64,000 bases of DNA from Brevibacillus laterosporus (GTDB lineage Bacteria; Bacillota; Bacilli; Brevibacillales; Brevibacillaceae). How positions within the stretch are numbered: the first letter of the stretch is position 1; every line of letters begins with the position of its first letter. The stretch covers positions 1,222,501 through 1,286,500 of the forward strand of contig CP033464.1 in NCBI GenBank assembly GCA_007833815.1, written 5' to 3'. The notes under the pieces are model-generated. The model searched no databases and was not told the DNA's origin. It saw nothing but the letters and a program-made list of their open reading frames with translations. Below, piece after piece: positions 1-10,568 of this stretch. Position numbers and translations under genes: made by a program.

Positions 1-2673
<2,673 letters not shown>

Positions 2674-2734
2674 CATTGCCTGTATGCTGACTTTCATTAT
2701 CTAGTTTTGAAAGAACAAGTTTCTTTCATACTGT

Positions 2735-2809
2735 TCCTCAGTAGCTCAATGGTGGAGCAACCGGCTGTTAACCGGTAGGCTGGCGGTTCGAGTCCGTCCT
2801 GAGGAGCCA
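2735..2809 (+). tRNA. tRNA-Asn (GTT)
   Basis: Cloverleaf with acceptor TCCTCAG/CTGAGGA, anticodon loop CTGTTAA (anticodon GTT), T-loop GGTTCGAGTCC and encoded CCA. It is the first of a ten-gene tRNA array transcribed from the rRNA operon. Confidence 0.97.
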
Positions 2810-2816
2810 TTATTAT

Positions 2817-2893
2817 GGCCCGTTGGTGAAGCGGTTTAACACAGCAGCCTTTCACGCTGTCATACAGGGGTTCGAATCCCCTACGGGTCACCA
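2817..2893 (+). tRNA. tRNA-Glu (TTC)
   Basis: Acceptor GGCCCGT/ACGGGTC, anticodon TTC in the loop between CAGC and GCTG, T-arm GGGGTTCGAATCCCC, encoded CCA. It lies 7 bases after tRNA-Asn. Confidence 0.97.
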
Positions 2894-2900
2894 TTTATCT

Positions 2901-2976
2901 GGAGGATTAGCTCAGCTGGGAGAGCATCTGCCTTACAAGCAGAGGGTCGGCGGTTCGATCCCGTCATCCTCCACCA
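2901..2976 (+). tRNA. tRNA-Val (TAC)
   Basis: Acceptor GGAGGAT/ATCCTCC, D-arm GCTCAGCTGGGAGAGC, anticodon TAC, encoded CCA. It sits 7 bases after tRNA-Glu. Confidence 0.97.
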
Positions 2977-3010
2977 TTTTTTTAGCTGTAAGTAGCTTTT
3001 TATTATATGT

Positions 3011-3095
3011 GGGGAGATAGTGAAGTGGCTAAACACGGCAGACTGTAAATCTGCTCCCTCCGGGTTCGGCGGTTCGAATCCGTCTCTCCCCACCA
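3011..3095 (+). tRNA. tRNA-Tyr (GTA)
   Basis: Class II tRNA with a long variable arm (CTCCCTCCGGGTTCGG region), acceptor GGGGAGA/TCTCCCC, anticodon GTA, encoded CCA. Confidence 0.97.
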
Positions 3096-3102
3096 TACCT
3101 AT

Positions 3103-3177
3103 TGGGGTATAGCCAAGCGGTAAGGCAACGGACTTTGACTCCGTCACTCCCAGGTTCAAATCCTGGTACCCCAGCCA
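3103..3177 (+). tRNA. tRNA-Gln (TTG)
   Basis: Acceptor TGGGGTA/TACCCCA, anticodon loop CTTTGAC with anticodon TTG, T-arm CAGGTTCAAATCCTG, encoded CCA. Confidence 0.97.
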
Positions 3178-3181
3178 TTGG

Positions 3182-3257
3182 GAGCCATTAGCTCAGTTGG
3201 TAGAGCATCTGACTTTTAATCAGAGGGTCGAAGGTTCGAGTCCTTCATGGCTCACCA
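3182..3257 (+). tRNA. tRNA-Lys (TTT)
   Basis: Acceptor GAGCCAT/ATGGCTC, anticodon loop CTTTTAA with anticodon TTT, T-arm AAGGTTCGAGTCCTT, encoded CCA. Confidence 0.97.
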
Positions 3258-3267
3258 TTTTTATTAT

Positions 3268-3343
3268 GCGGACGTAGCTCAATTGGTAGAGCGTCGCCTT
3301 GCCAAGGCGAAGGTCGCGGGTTCGAGCCCCGTCGTCCGCTCCA
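3268..3343 (+). tRNA. tRNA-Gly (GCC)
   Basis: Acceptor GCGGACG/CGTCCGC, anticodon loop TTGCCAA with anticodon GCC, encoded CCA. A second glycine tRNA with anticodon TCC ends the same array. Confidence 0.97.
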
Positions 3344-3348
3344 TATAT

Positions 3349-3425
3349 GTGCCCTTAGCTCAGCCGGATAGAGCGTTTGACTACGAATCAAAAGGTCGGG
3401 AGTTCGAATCTCTCAGGGCACGCCA
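3349..3425 (+). tRNA. tRNA-Arg (ACG)
   Basis: Acceptor GTGCCCT/AGGGCAC, anticodon loop CTACGAA with anticodon ACG (A34 is normally deaminated to inosine by TadA), encoded CCA. Confidence 0.97.
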
Positions 3426-3431
3426 TAATGT

Positions 3432-3508
3432 CGGGAAGTAGCTCAGCTTGGTAGAGTACTTGGTTTGGGACCAAGGTGTCGCAGGTTCGAATCCTGTCTT
3501 CCCGACCA
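3432..3508 (+). tRNA. tRNA-Pro (TGG)
   Basis: Acceptor CGGGAAG/CTTCCCG, anticodon loop TTTGGGA with anticodon TGG, encoded CCA. Confidence 0.97.
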
Positions 3509-3516
3509 TGCATTTT

Positions 3517-3590
3517 GCGGGTGTAGTTCAATGGTAGAACTCCAGCCTTCCAAGCTGGTCGCGTGGGTTCGATTCCCATCACCCGCTCCA
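3517..3590 (+). tRNA. tRNA-Gly (TCC)
   Basis: Acceptor GCGGGTG/CACCCGC, anticodon loop CTTCCAA with anticodon TCC, encoded CCA. It is the last tRNA of the array and is followed by a terminator. Confidence 0.97.
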
Positions 3591-3602
3591 TAAGATTACA
3601 AG

Positions 3603-3636
3603 AAAAGCAACTCAGATTATCTGGGTTGCTTTTTTG
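3603..3636 (+). terminator. Rho-independent terminator of the rRNA/tRNA operon
   Basis: The stem AGCAACtCAG pairs with CTGgGTTGCT around an ATTAT loop and is followed by six T. It lies 13 bases after the last tRNA. Confidence 0.9.
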
Positions 3637-3689
3637 TGTGTGCTAAATAAATATAAAATAAATTCATAACTATGCAAAAATTTGTCGAG

Positions 3690-3726
3690 TTGAGTCATTA
3701 CCTCATCTGCGTCTACAATAGATGAG
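3690..3726 (+). promoter_or_regulatory. Candidate rocF promoter with overlapping inverted repeat
   Basis: A sigma-A-like promoter is visible: -35 TTGAGT (3690-3695), 18-base spacer, -10 TACAAT (3714-3719). The inverted repeat CTCATCT (3702-3708) / AGATGAG (3720-3726) straddles the -10 element, the geometry of a repressor site or of a small hairpin in the first transcribed bases. The binding protein cannot be named from sequence. Confidence 0.5.
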
Positions 3727-3767
3727 TAAGTAGAAGACTTTGTTACCCCAAGGAAGGAGTCTCACAT

Positions 3768-4664
3768 ATGAATAAAAAGATATCAATGATTGGTGTACCT
3801 CTCGATTTAGGTGCCGATCGACGCGGTGTAGATATGGGACCTAGCGCTATTAGATATGCTGGGGTAGTGAAGCGTTTAGAGGGTTTGGGATATTCAGTTA
3901 AAGATTTAGGAGATATTCCTGTAAAAAGGCCCGAAAATTTCGAAGAGACTGATAACCATAAGTATTTACATCAAGTTTTAGAAGCTAATGAAAGACTTGC
4001 AACACAAGTGGCACTAGAGATAGAAGATGGACGTTTTCCTTTAGTTTTAGGAGGCGACCACAGTATAGCACTAGGAACGATTGCGGGAATTGCTCAGACA
4101 AAAAAGAACCTTGGTGTTATCTGGTTTGATGCACATGGAGATATAAATACAGGTCTGACCTCCCCTACTGGGAATATTCATGGTATGCCACTTGCTGCTT
4201 CTCTGGGTATTGGACATGACGCCTTGGTTAAACTGGGGGGATATGGTCCAAAAATAAAACCAGAACATGTTGTTATTATCGGTGCTAGGGACTTAGATCC
4301 AGGTGAACGTGAATTAATCAAAGAAATTGGTATAAAGGTATATACGATGCATGAAATTGATCGTTTAGGTATGACACGTATTATGGAAGAGACAATAGGA
4401 TATGTTACACAAGGAACGGATGGAGTCCATCTTAGCTTGGATTTAGATGGCCTAGACCCATTATATGCTCCAGGAGTGGGAACACCGGTCATTGGAGGTA
4501 TTTCTTATCGAGAAGGACATTTGGCTATGGAAATTTTGGCTGAGGCAGATATCTTAACATCAGCAGAATTTGTAGAAGTGAATCCGATTCTTGATCAGAA
4601 AAACGCAACAGCGGGTGTAGCTGTTGCCTTAATGAGTTCCTTATTTGGAGATAAACTTTTGTAA
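3768..4664 (+). CDS. rocF: Arginase
   Basis: Cytoplasmic manganese enzyme that hydrolyses L-arginine to ornithine and urea, the first step of the arginase route of arginine use. The 298-residue protein has the usual length of Bacillus RocF and all ureohydrolase signatures: GGDHS (95-99), DAHGD (121-125) and DLDGLDP (225-231), supplying the histidine and aspartates of the binuclear Mn site, plus Glu270 near the active site. The ATG is preceded by AAGGAAGGAG at good spacing. The gene stands alone between two terminators, apart from the usual roc operons, with its own promoter upstream. Identification is firm. Confidence 0.96.
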   Translation: MNKKISMIGVPLDLGADRRGVDMGPSAIRYAGVVKRLEGLGYSVKDLGDIPVKRPENFEETDNHKYLHQVLEANERLATQVALEIEDGRFPLVLGGDHSIALGTIAGIAQTKKNLGVIWFDAHGDINTGLTSPTGNIHGMPLAASLGIGHDALVKLGGYGPKIKPEHVVIIGARDLDPGERELIKEIGIKVYTMHEIDRLGMTRIMEETIGYVTQGTDGVHLSLDLDGLDPLYAPGVGTPVIGGISYREGHLAMEILAEADILTSAEFVEVNPILDQKNATAGVAVALMSSLFGDKLL

Positions 4665-4669
4665 GATCT

Positions 4670-4722
4670 ACAAAAGACAGGATAAATGGAAAAGTATCTT
4701 CCATCCTCCTGTCTTTTGTTTA
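4670..4722 (+). terminator. Terminator after rocF
   Basis: ACAAAAGACAGGA pairs with TCCTGTCTTTTGT over a loop of about 25 bases and is followed by a T-rich run. Because both arms carry A/T tails it may also stop transcription arriving from the convergent Spo0E-like gene. Confidence 0.8.
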
Positions 4723-4757
4723 TTTGATTTATATCTTATATACTTACTATAAGCCTA

Positions 4758-4961
4758 TTAGTTGCCCTTTAATGAAGCTTTACATTTTGAAAAGATGAGG
4801 GTAGAGTCAAAGGATGAGTTTTGCCATTGATTTAATAAATCATCTAATTTTACACTGAGCTCCAAAAGCTCTGGAGTCATGGAGGGGCAGTGCTTGTACT
4901 TCTCATTTAATTTTTTCCGTACTACTTCAATTTGATGATACAGTACATGAGTTGTCATCAC
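4758..4961 (-). CDS. Spo0E-like aspartyl-phosphate phosphatase (sporulation regulator)
   Basis: Small cytoplasmic protein of 67 residues with the Spo0E-like fold: two helices and the signature LSVKLDDLLNQW (around 35-46), where the S-x-x-x-D motif removes phosphate from Spo0A~P in characterised relatives and so delays sporulation. The likely start is GTG at 4961, followed at once by ATG; an AAAAGGAG ribosome site lies 12 bases before the GTG. It is convergent with rocF and divergent from sigW. Family assignment is good; the actual target (Spo0A or another regulator) is inferred. Confidence 0.82.
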   Translation of the reverse strand: MMTTHVLYHQIEVVRKKLNEKYKHCPSMTPELLELSVKLDDLLNQWQNSSFDSTLIFSKCKASLKGN

Positions 4962-5179
4962 AATAAATGCACGCTCCTTTTAGAATATTTGTGTAGCTTC
5001 TTTTTTGTTAACACTATATGTATAGCTAGAAACAGCTTACTTATGCTCTTTTTATACCCTTTTTTATAAAATTCTTTTCTTATAAATCAGGTTTCAAGCA
5101 GTTTTAATCAGGAACAAAAGGAAAACTACCTATATAATTAAGAAGAAAATAAAATTCCGCAGAACTTAACAGGAAAAAA

Positions 5180-5205
5180 TGAAACTAAATCGTCTTTAGT
5201 TCGTA
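5180..5205 (+). promoter_or_regulatory. Sigma-W (ECF) autoregulatory promoter
   Basis: TGAAAC (5180-5185), exactly 16 bases, then CGTA (5202-5205). This is the consensus known for Bacillus sigma-W promoters (TGAAAC-N16-CGTA). It sits 33 bases before the sigW start codon, so sigW-rsiW is very likely autoregulated. Confidence 0.9.
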
Positions 5206-5238
5206 TTAGAAGACGGGTTACATTCTAGGGAGGATGGC

Positions 5239-5802
5239 ATGGAATTTGTAGAGAGACGCTTGGTAGAGCGAGCGAAACGGGATGACCGTGAAGCGTTTGC
5301 GGAACTGGTGGAAATGTACAAAGATAAAATCTTTCAGCTAGCTTTCAGAATGGTTGGCAATCGCCAAGAGGCTGAGGATATTGCACAAGAAACCTTTTTA
5401 CGCGTTTATGCCAATCTGCATTCCTATGATGAAAATTATCGTTTTTCAACGTGGATATACCGTATCGCCACTAATCTGTGTATTGATCGGGGAAGAAAAA
5501 AGAAACCACAATTTTCTCTGGATGAAGAGCAGGGTGGGGATTTAGAAGGGCTTGATTGGTACTCCAGACTAGCTTCCGACGAGAAGACACCTGAGGAAAA
5601 AGTCGTTGTACAAGAATTACAAGAAACGGTTCAAGATGCACTAACCAAGCTAAACCCGAAGTATCGATCTATCATGGTACTTCGTTACATTGAGGATTTA
5701 TCATTGCAAGAAATTAGTGATGCCTTGCAGTTGCCAATTACAACGATTAAAACCAGAATTCATCGTGGGCGAGAAGCACTGCGAAATAAGTTGCGATTTT
5801 AA
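5239..5802 (+). CDS. sigW: ECF RNA polymerase sigma factor SigW
   Basis: Alternative sigma factor of the envelope-stress and antimicrobial-peptide response. The 187-residue protein has sigma region 2 (about 10-80, with the core-binding helix around FQLAFRMVGNRQEAEDIAQE and FSTWIYRIATNLCID) and region 4.2 helix-turn-helix (about 130-185, DLSLQEISDALQLPITTIKTRIHRGR). GGGAGG precedes the ATG. It is followed after 19 bases by its anti-sigma gene and is driven by its own sigma-W promoter. The order rocF-sigW-rsiW-cdaA-cdaR-glmM-glmS matches the sigW region of Bacillus, which supports the name. Confidence 0.95.
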   Translation: MEFVERRLVERAKRDDREAFAELVEMYKDKIFQLAFRMVGNRQEAEDIAQETFLRVYANLHSYDENYRFSTWIYRIATNLCIDRGRKKKPQFSLDEEQGGDLEGLDWYSRLASDEKTPEEKVVVQELQETVQDALTKLNPKYRSIMVLRYIEDLSLQEISDALQLPITTIKTRIHRGREALRNKLRF

Positions 5803-5821
5803 TGAAAGGAGACGTATTCAG

Positions 5822-6445
5822 ATGGATTGCAGAGAAGCGAAGCAACTCAACCATGTTTTATTGGATAAAGATATCGACCAACTATCGAATCAACGTCTTC
5901 AACAGCACCTGCTGAACTGCGAAGAATGCCGTACACACCTACAACAATTGCAAAAAGTGATTGCCTATGTGGAGAGTGCCTCCCATATTCATGCACCAAG
6001 TGATTTTACTGCACGTGTCATGGCTCAGTTGCCTCCAGTAGCGAAGCGTAAGAGTTTTGGTAATTGGATGAGAAGACACCCGTTTGTAACAGCGGCAGCA
6101 GTCTTTTTTGTTCTCATGACGGGAAGTTTGTTTACCAGTTGGTTTGATCGGGATAATACCTTACAAATTACATCAGCCAATATGGATAAGCTAAAGATAG
6201 ATAAAGAGCGTAATGTGGTTGTCGTGCCAGCTGGTACCATCCTAACTGGAGACCTTATTGTACGCAATGGAAGCGTAGAAGTAGAAGGTGAAGTGAAGGG
6301 GAATGTTGTAGCTATTGACGGTAGGGTCTTTTTAGCCTCAACAGCTCAGGTGGCAGGTGATACAGAATCCATTGAAATGATTTTCGATTGGGTATGGTAT
6401 GAGATGAAAAATATCGGAAATGACTTGCTTCCGTTGGCTCATTAG
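5822..6445 (+). CDS. rsiW: Anti-sigma-W factor RsiW
   Basis: Single-pass membrane protein of 207 residues that holds SigW inactive until regulated intramembrane proteolysis. The N-terminal cytosolic domain carries the zinc-containing anti-sigma motif H-x3-C-x2-C (HLLNCEEC). One transmembrane segment (about 86-106, HPFVTAAAVFFVLMTGSLF) follows, then an extracytoplasmic part of about 95 residues with beta-repeat-like stretches (TGDLIVRNGSVEVEGEVKG) resembling a short polymer-forming beta-helix. The ATG at 5822 was chosen because AAAGGAG lies just before it; the frame stays open upstream into sigW but without a site. Confidence 0.93.
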   Translation: MDCREAKQLNHVLLDKDIDQLSNQRLQQHLLNCEECRTHLQQLQKVIAYVESASHIHAPSDFTARVMAQLPPVAKRKSFGNWMRRHPFVTAAAVFFVLMTGSLFTSWFDRDNTLQITSANMDKLKIDKERNVVVVPAGTILTGDLIVRNGSVEVEGEVKGNVVAIDGRVFLASTAQVAGDTESIEMIFDWVWYEMKNIGNDLLPLAH

Positions 6446-6469
6446 GGGAAAATAGAAGGAAGAGAAGTG

Positions 6470-6496
6470 GCACGGCATGAAAAGCCGTGCTTTTTT
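6470..6496 (+). terminator. Terminator after rsiW
   Basis: GCACGGC / GCCGTGC stem with a 7-base loop followed by six T. It separates sigW-rsiW from cdaA and is probably partly leaky or followed by a separate promoter, since cdaA lies 60 bases on. Confidence 0.88.
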
Positions 6497-6556
6497 CCGC
6501 AAACAATCCAATCAAAATTCTTGGATAGTATTGGAGTAGGAATGTGAGGCGGCGGT

Positions 6557-7375
6557 ATGGGGTATTTAAACTACGTGAACATACTGCGTGACGGAATTGA
6601 TATTCTTTTAGTCACGTACTTGATTTATAAACTAATCATGCTGGTCCGCGGAACTCGTGCTGTACAACTATTGCGAGGAATCATGGTGGTTATCGTTACC
6701 TGGTTGCTTAGTAAGTACTTTGATTTCCGTACCCTGCACTGGCTAATGTCTCAAGCGTTTACGTTTGGGGTTTTAGCAATTGTAATTATCTTTCAGCCTG
6801 AGCTTCGTCGTGCATTGGAGCAAATTGGGCGAGGTAAATTATTCTCGCGCTCTTACTCGAATGATGATGAGGAAGGCGTGCAACGAATGGTCCAGGAAGT
6901 GGGTAAGGCTGTCACTTATATGGCGAAGCGTCGCATAGGAGCTTTAATCGTTGTGGAGAGAGATACAGGGCTAAATGATTATGTAGAGACGGGAATCGCC
7001 ATAAATGGACGAGTAACGTCGGAGCTGTTAATCAACATCTTTATCCCGAATACACCTCTGCATGACGGGGCCGTCATTTTGCGTAAGGATACGGTTCTAG
7101 CAGCAGCTTGTTATCTACCGTTATCTGAAAATCCATCCATTTCCAAAGAACTGGGAACACGACATCGAGCTGCTCTTGGAATGAGTGAAGTCTCAGATGG
7201 CGTTACGATTATTGTGTCGGAGGAAACAGGAAACGTTTCGATTACGATCAATGGAGAAATAACGCGTAACTTGACTGAGGAGCTACTAGCGCAAAAAATG
7301 TTAAGCCGACTCTCTCTGCAAGCGAAGAGTAAATCCATGGCAAGTCGTTGGCAATGGGGGCGAAAAAATGGATAG
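6557..7375 (+). CDS. cdaA: Diadenylate cyclase CdaA (c-di-AMP synthase)
   Basis: Membrane enzyme that condenses two ATP into the second messenger c-di-AMP, which controls potassium and osmolyte transport and wall homeostasis. The 272-residue protein has three N-terminal transmembrane segments (about 10-95) and a DisA_N cyclase domain (about 100-245) with both catalytic signatures, DGA (170-172) and RHR (202-204). Its last 8 bases overlap cdaR, and glmM follows: the cdaA-cdaR-glmM set, in which CdaR and GlmM bind and modulate CdaA in other Firmicutes. Start ATG follows GTGAGGCGG. Confidence 0.95.
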   Translation: MGYLNYVNILRDGIDILLVTYLIYKLIMLVRGTRAVQLLRGIMVVIVTWLLSKYFDFRTLHWLMSQAFTFGVLAIVIIFQPELRRALEQIGRGKLFSRSYSNDDEEGVQRMVQEVGKAVTYMAKRRIGALIVVERDTGLNDYVETGIAINGRVTSELLINIFIPNTPLHDGAVILRKDTVLAAACYLPLSENPSISKELGTRHRAALGMSEVSDGVTIIVSEETGNVSITINGEITRNLTEELLAQKMLSRLSLQAKSKSMASRWQWGRKNG

Positions 7376-8600
7376 ATGGTTAAACAGTCATTGGTTTGTC
7401 CGTGGGATTGCCCTACTTTTGGCCATTATGTTGTGGATGATTGTAAACCTAGAGCCAGAACAGGGCAATTCCAGTGAAGCAGTACAGCCTACTCGAATTA
7501 TTGAAAGCGTAAAGGTGAAACCTTATTATGACGCCGATAATTTTGAGATCACCAACAAGCTACAATCTGTCAAAGTAGCAGTGGAGAGTAACAATCCCTT
7601 TCTAAAATATAATATCTTTGATAACTACGAGGTATTTATAGATGCAAGAGGCTTAGCAAGTGGAGCACATCGATTACAGGTGCAATCACGTGGATTCCCT
7701 GAAGGGTCTAAAGTAACCATTACACCGGATTACATTGATGTAACATTAGAAGAAAAACAAACGGTGGAAGTGGACGTCCAAGTCGAGAAAATTGGTAAGG
7801 CAGCGGATGGGTATGAGTTAAAACAACCTATTATTAAGCCATTCCGTGTACTCGTTACTGTTCCGGCAAGCCAGGTTAAGAAGATTGGTGTAGTAAAGGC
7901 TGCCGTCAATGTAGATGGAGCAACAGATACCGTTTCTAGTAATGCGCAATTGAAAGTGTATGACAAGCAAGGAAACCAGATGACGGGAGCAGAAATCTCA
8001 CCGCTTGTGGTAGAAGTAAATATACCGGTGACAAGTCCGTCCAAGGTGGCTCCGCTCAAATTAAACTTGACGAATGAGCTGCCAGATGGATATAGTTTGG
8101 CTAGTATTACCATGAACACACAAGAGGTGACGGTATACGGACCAAATGAAGTGATTAAACCTTTGGATACCTATTCGGGTCCGTCAATTGATCTAAAAAA
8201 TATTACTTCAGATCGGGTACTTCAATTAAAAATGCCGTTGGCGCCAAAAGTGGTGAAGGTGGACCCAGATACGTTAGATGTCACTATAAAGGTAGTGCCA
8301 TCAGAAACCAAAAAATTGGAGAACGTACCATTGAGGGTAACAGGACTCGCTGAAGATTTGGTTGCCAAAGTCTTTACAGCGGATGGACAGGAATTAAACA
8401 CAGTAAGCTTCGATGTGATTGGAGCTTCTAACATCTTAAAAGACCTTACGGCTAATGACATTCAAATTGTAGCAGATGTAAGTTCGCTGCCTGTAGGTGT
8501 GCATGAGATTCCGCTGGTTTACAATAACAATTTGCCAGATTATCTTAAGGTGGCACCAAATGCACTCAATCAGGTCACAGTAGAAATCACAAAAAAATAG
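7368..8600 (+). CDS. cdaR: CdaR/YbbR-domain regulator of CdaA
   Basis: 410-residue protein with an N-terminal membrane anchor (about 8-25, WFVRGIALLLAIMLWMIV) and four YbbR-type beta domains outside the cell, recognisable by repeated patterns such as VEVDVQVEKIGKAADGY and TLDVTIKVVPSETKKLENV. Known homologues interact with CdaA and modulate c-di-AMP output. Translational coupling is indicated by the 8-base overlap with cdaA. Confidence 0.92.
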   Translation: MDRWLNSHWFVRGIALLLAIMLWMIVNLEPEQGNSSEAVQPTRIIESVKVKPYYDADNFEITNKLQSVKVAVESNNPFLKYNIFDNYEVFIDARGLASGAHRLQVQSRGFPEGSKVTITPDYIDVTLEEKQTVEVDVQVEKIGKAADGYELKQPIIKPFRVLVTVPASQVKKIGVVKAAVNVDGATDTVSSNAQLKVYDKQGNQMTGAEISPLVVEVNIPVTSPSKVAPLKLNLTNELPDGYSLASITMNTQEVTVYGPNEVIKPLDTYSGPSIDLKNITSDRVLQLKMPLAPKVVKVDPDTLDVTIKVVPSETKKLENVPLRVTGLAEDLVAKVFTADGQELNTVSFDVIGASNILKDLTANDIQIVADVSSLPVGVHEIPLVYNNNLPDYLKVAPNALNQVTVEITKK

Positions 8601-8648
8601 TAGGAACATAGCCTATTACGTGTACTAGGAAAGAAATGAGGGACAAGG

Positions 8649-9995
8649 ATGGGAAAGTATTTCGGAACAGACGGCGTACGTGGGGTTGCTAATGCGCAAC
8701 TTACACCTGAATTGGCTTTTAAAATTGGTCGAGATGGTGGATACGTACTGACAAGACACAAAGAGGAAGGTAAACCAAAGGTAGTTATTGGTCGCGATAC
8801 GCGTATCTCTGGTCAAATGCTGGAGAGTGCTTTAATCGCAGGTCTTCTCTCTGTAGGTGCAGAAGTAGTTCGTTTGGGAGTAATTTCTACGTCTGGCGTA
8901 GCTTATCTGACCAAAGCTTTAGGGGCAGATGCCGGTGTCATGATTTCTGCTTCACATAATCCATTTGAAGATAACGGAATCAAATTCTTTGGTAACGATG
9001 GTTTTAAACTGTCGGATGAAGACGAGAATGAAATTGAAAGATATTTGGATACACCAGAGGATACATTGCCGCGTCCAACTGGGGACAAAATTGGTACTGT
9101 AATCGATTATCTGGAAGGTAGCCAGAAATACCTTTCTCATCTGAAGAGTTCTGTAAATGAACGCTTTGAAGACATGAAAGTCGTCTTAGATTGCGCAAAT
9201 GGAGCGGTATCTTCTTTAGCTGCGAGACTGTTTGCAGATGTGGAAGCAGATGTGATTACAATTGGCGCGAGTCCGAATGGTATTAACATCAATGATAAAT
9301 GCGGATCGACTCATCCAGAGCGTTTACAGGAAGAGGTTCTGAAGCATAAGGCTGTTATGGGTCTTTCCTTTGATGGAGATGCTGATCGTTGCATAGCTGT
9401 CGATGAGAACGGTGAACTGGTAGATGGCGATTACGTAATGGCTATCTGCGCGCGTGCTCTTAAACATAAGGGCAAACTAAACAACAATACAGTAGTGACG
9501 ACCGTAATGGCTAATCTGGGCTTCTTTAAAGCAATGGAAGAGCAAGGCATCAATAGTACGCGTACAGCGGTTGGTGATCGCTATGTAATGGAAGAAATGG
9601 TACGTGGTGGCTATAACCTGGGTGGAGAGCAATCTGGACATATTATTTTTCTAGATTACAATACAACCGGAGATGGCTTGTTAACAGGTCTGCAGCTACT
9701 TAACATCATCAAAGAAACAGGCAAACCATTGTCTGAGCTAAAACAGATGATGACGAAATTCCCACAGCTATTAGTAAATGTGCGCGTGGAAGATAAGACG
9801 AAGCTAAACGGCAACGTAGCTATTGAACAAGCGATTAAAGAGGTAGAGGAAAGCTTGCATGGCAATGGTCGTGTATTGGTTCGTCCATCTGGTACAGAGC
9901 CAATCGTTCGTGTAATGGCAGAGGGTCCAGATGCTGCTGAGCTTGAGATTATGGTTCAGAAGATCGTAGAGATTGTTAAACAAGAATTAGCGTAA
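8649..9995 (+). CDS. glmM: Phosphoglucosamine mutase
   Basis: Converts glucosamine-6-phosphate to glucosamine-1-phosphate for UDP-GlcNAc and peptidoglycan synthesis. The 448-residue length is standard. Visible signatures: catalytic phosphoserine in SASHNP (Ser102), magnesium site DGDADR (about 241-246), sugar-binding GGEQSGH (about 324-330) and phosphate-binding RPSGTEP near the C-terminus. A GAGGGACAAGG stretch precedes the ATG. A terminator and the glmS ribozyme follow. Confidence 0.97.
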   Translation: MGKYFGTDGVRGVANAQLTPELAFKIGRDGGYVLTRHKEEGKPKVVIGRDTRISGQMLESALIAGLLSVGAEVVRLGVISTSGVAYLTKALGADAGVMISASHNPFEDNGIKFFGNDGFKLSDEDENEIERYLDTPEDTLPRPTGDKIGTVIDYLEGSQKYLSHLKSSVNERFEDMKVVLDCANGAVSSLAARLFADVEADVITIGASPNGININDKCGSTHPERLQEEVLKHKAVMGLSFDGDADRCIAVDENGELVDGDYVMAICARALKHKGKLNNNTVVTTVMANLGFFKAMEEQGINSTRTAVGDRYVMEEMVRGGYNLGGEQSGHIIFLDYNTTGDGLLTGLQLLNIIKETGKPLSELKQMMTKFPQLLVNVRVEDKTKLNGNVAIEQAIKEVEESLHGNGRVLVRPSGTEPIVRVMAEGPDAAELEIMVQKIVEIVKQELA

Positions 9996-10009
9996 AGCTA
10001 GATATAGGT

Positions 10010-10043
10010 AAAAGAGGAGCGGCTTAGGTCTGCTCCTCTTTTT
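10010..10043 (+). terminator. Terminator after glmM
   Basis: AAAAGAGGAGC pairs with GCTCCTCTTTTT across an 11-base loop. It ends the cdaA-cdaR-glmM transcript. Confidence 0.9.
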
Positions 10044-10295
10044 ATGTGCCAGAACCTTGATATAAATAGGTTTTCTAATGTCATTTTTCGTTTGACACAT
10101 TTCTCTCTACTTCTGCATACCATAAAGGGTGGGGAAATCTGAGCAATTTATCATCAATTTATGAGGAAAGTAGCGGAAAAGAGATATTGTCCCCTACACA
10201 AAGCTGTGCTAAAGTAAGAAAGTATTTGATTATCATGAAAAGGAGGGGGAGAGAAGATCCGAATTTTTATTCCCACAAATATCTTCAGCAGAATT

Positions 10296-10452
10296 TTTTA
10301 AAAGCGCCAGCACTGTAGCTGCCCGACATGGAGCACAGTGGACGAGGTGGAGGTTTATCGAAAATTTCGGCGGATGCCTCCCGGTCATATATCAAGACCG
10401 TAAGCCCAGTTACAAAACATAGGGGTAACCCTTTGGACAAAGTCTGGGTATG
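10296..10452 (+). ncRNA. glmS ribozyme (glucosamine-6-phosphate riboswitch)
   Basis: Self-cleaving 5' UTR element that cuts its own mRNA when glucosamine-6-phosphate binds, lowering GlmS output. The conserved parts are present in order: cleavage site A|GCGCC (between 10303 and 10304), GACGAGGTGGAGG, TTTATCGA, TTCGGCGGATGCCTCCCGG, ACCGTAAGC, and the P4-type pairing of CCCAG with CTGGG around the GGGGTAACCCTTTGGACAA segment. It lies about 115 bases before the glmS start, the established arrangement in Firmicutes. Confidence 0.96.
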
Positions 10453-10568
10453 ATACGTTCAGATTTACCTTATAGATAAAAATTTGCAAAGGAATGACGG
10501 GGGTACCACCCCGTTAGCAAATGCAGTTGGGTCGTACCCCTGTCCACTAGAGAGGGGTTTCTATCACT

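Noticed and set aside
2697-3591. Open frames on both strands, some resembling often-misannotated short proteins
   Set aside because: They run across the tRNA array and read through tRNA genes.
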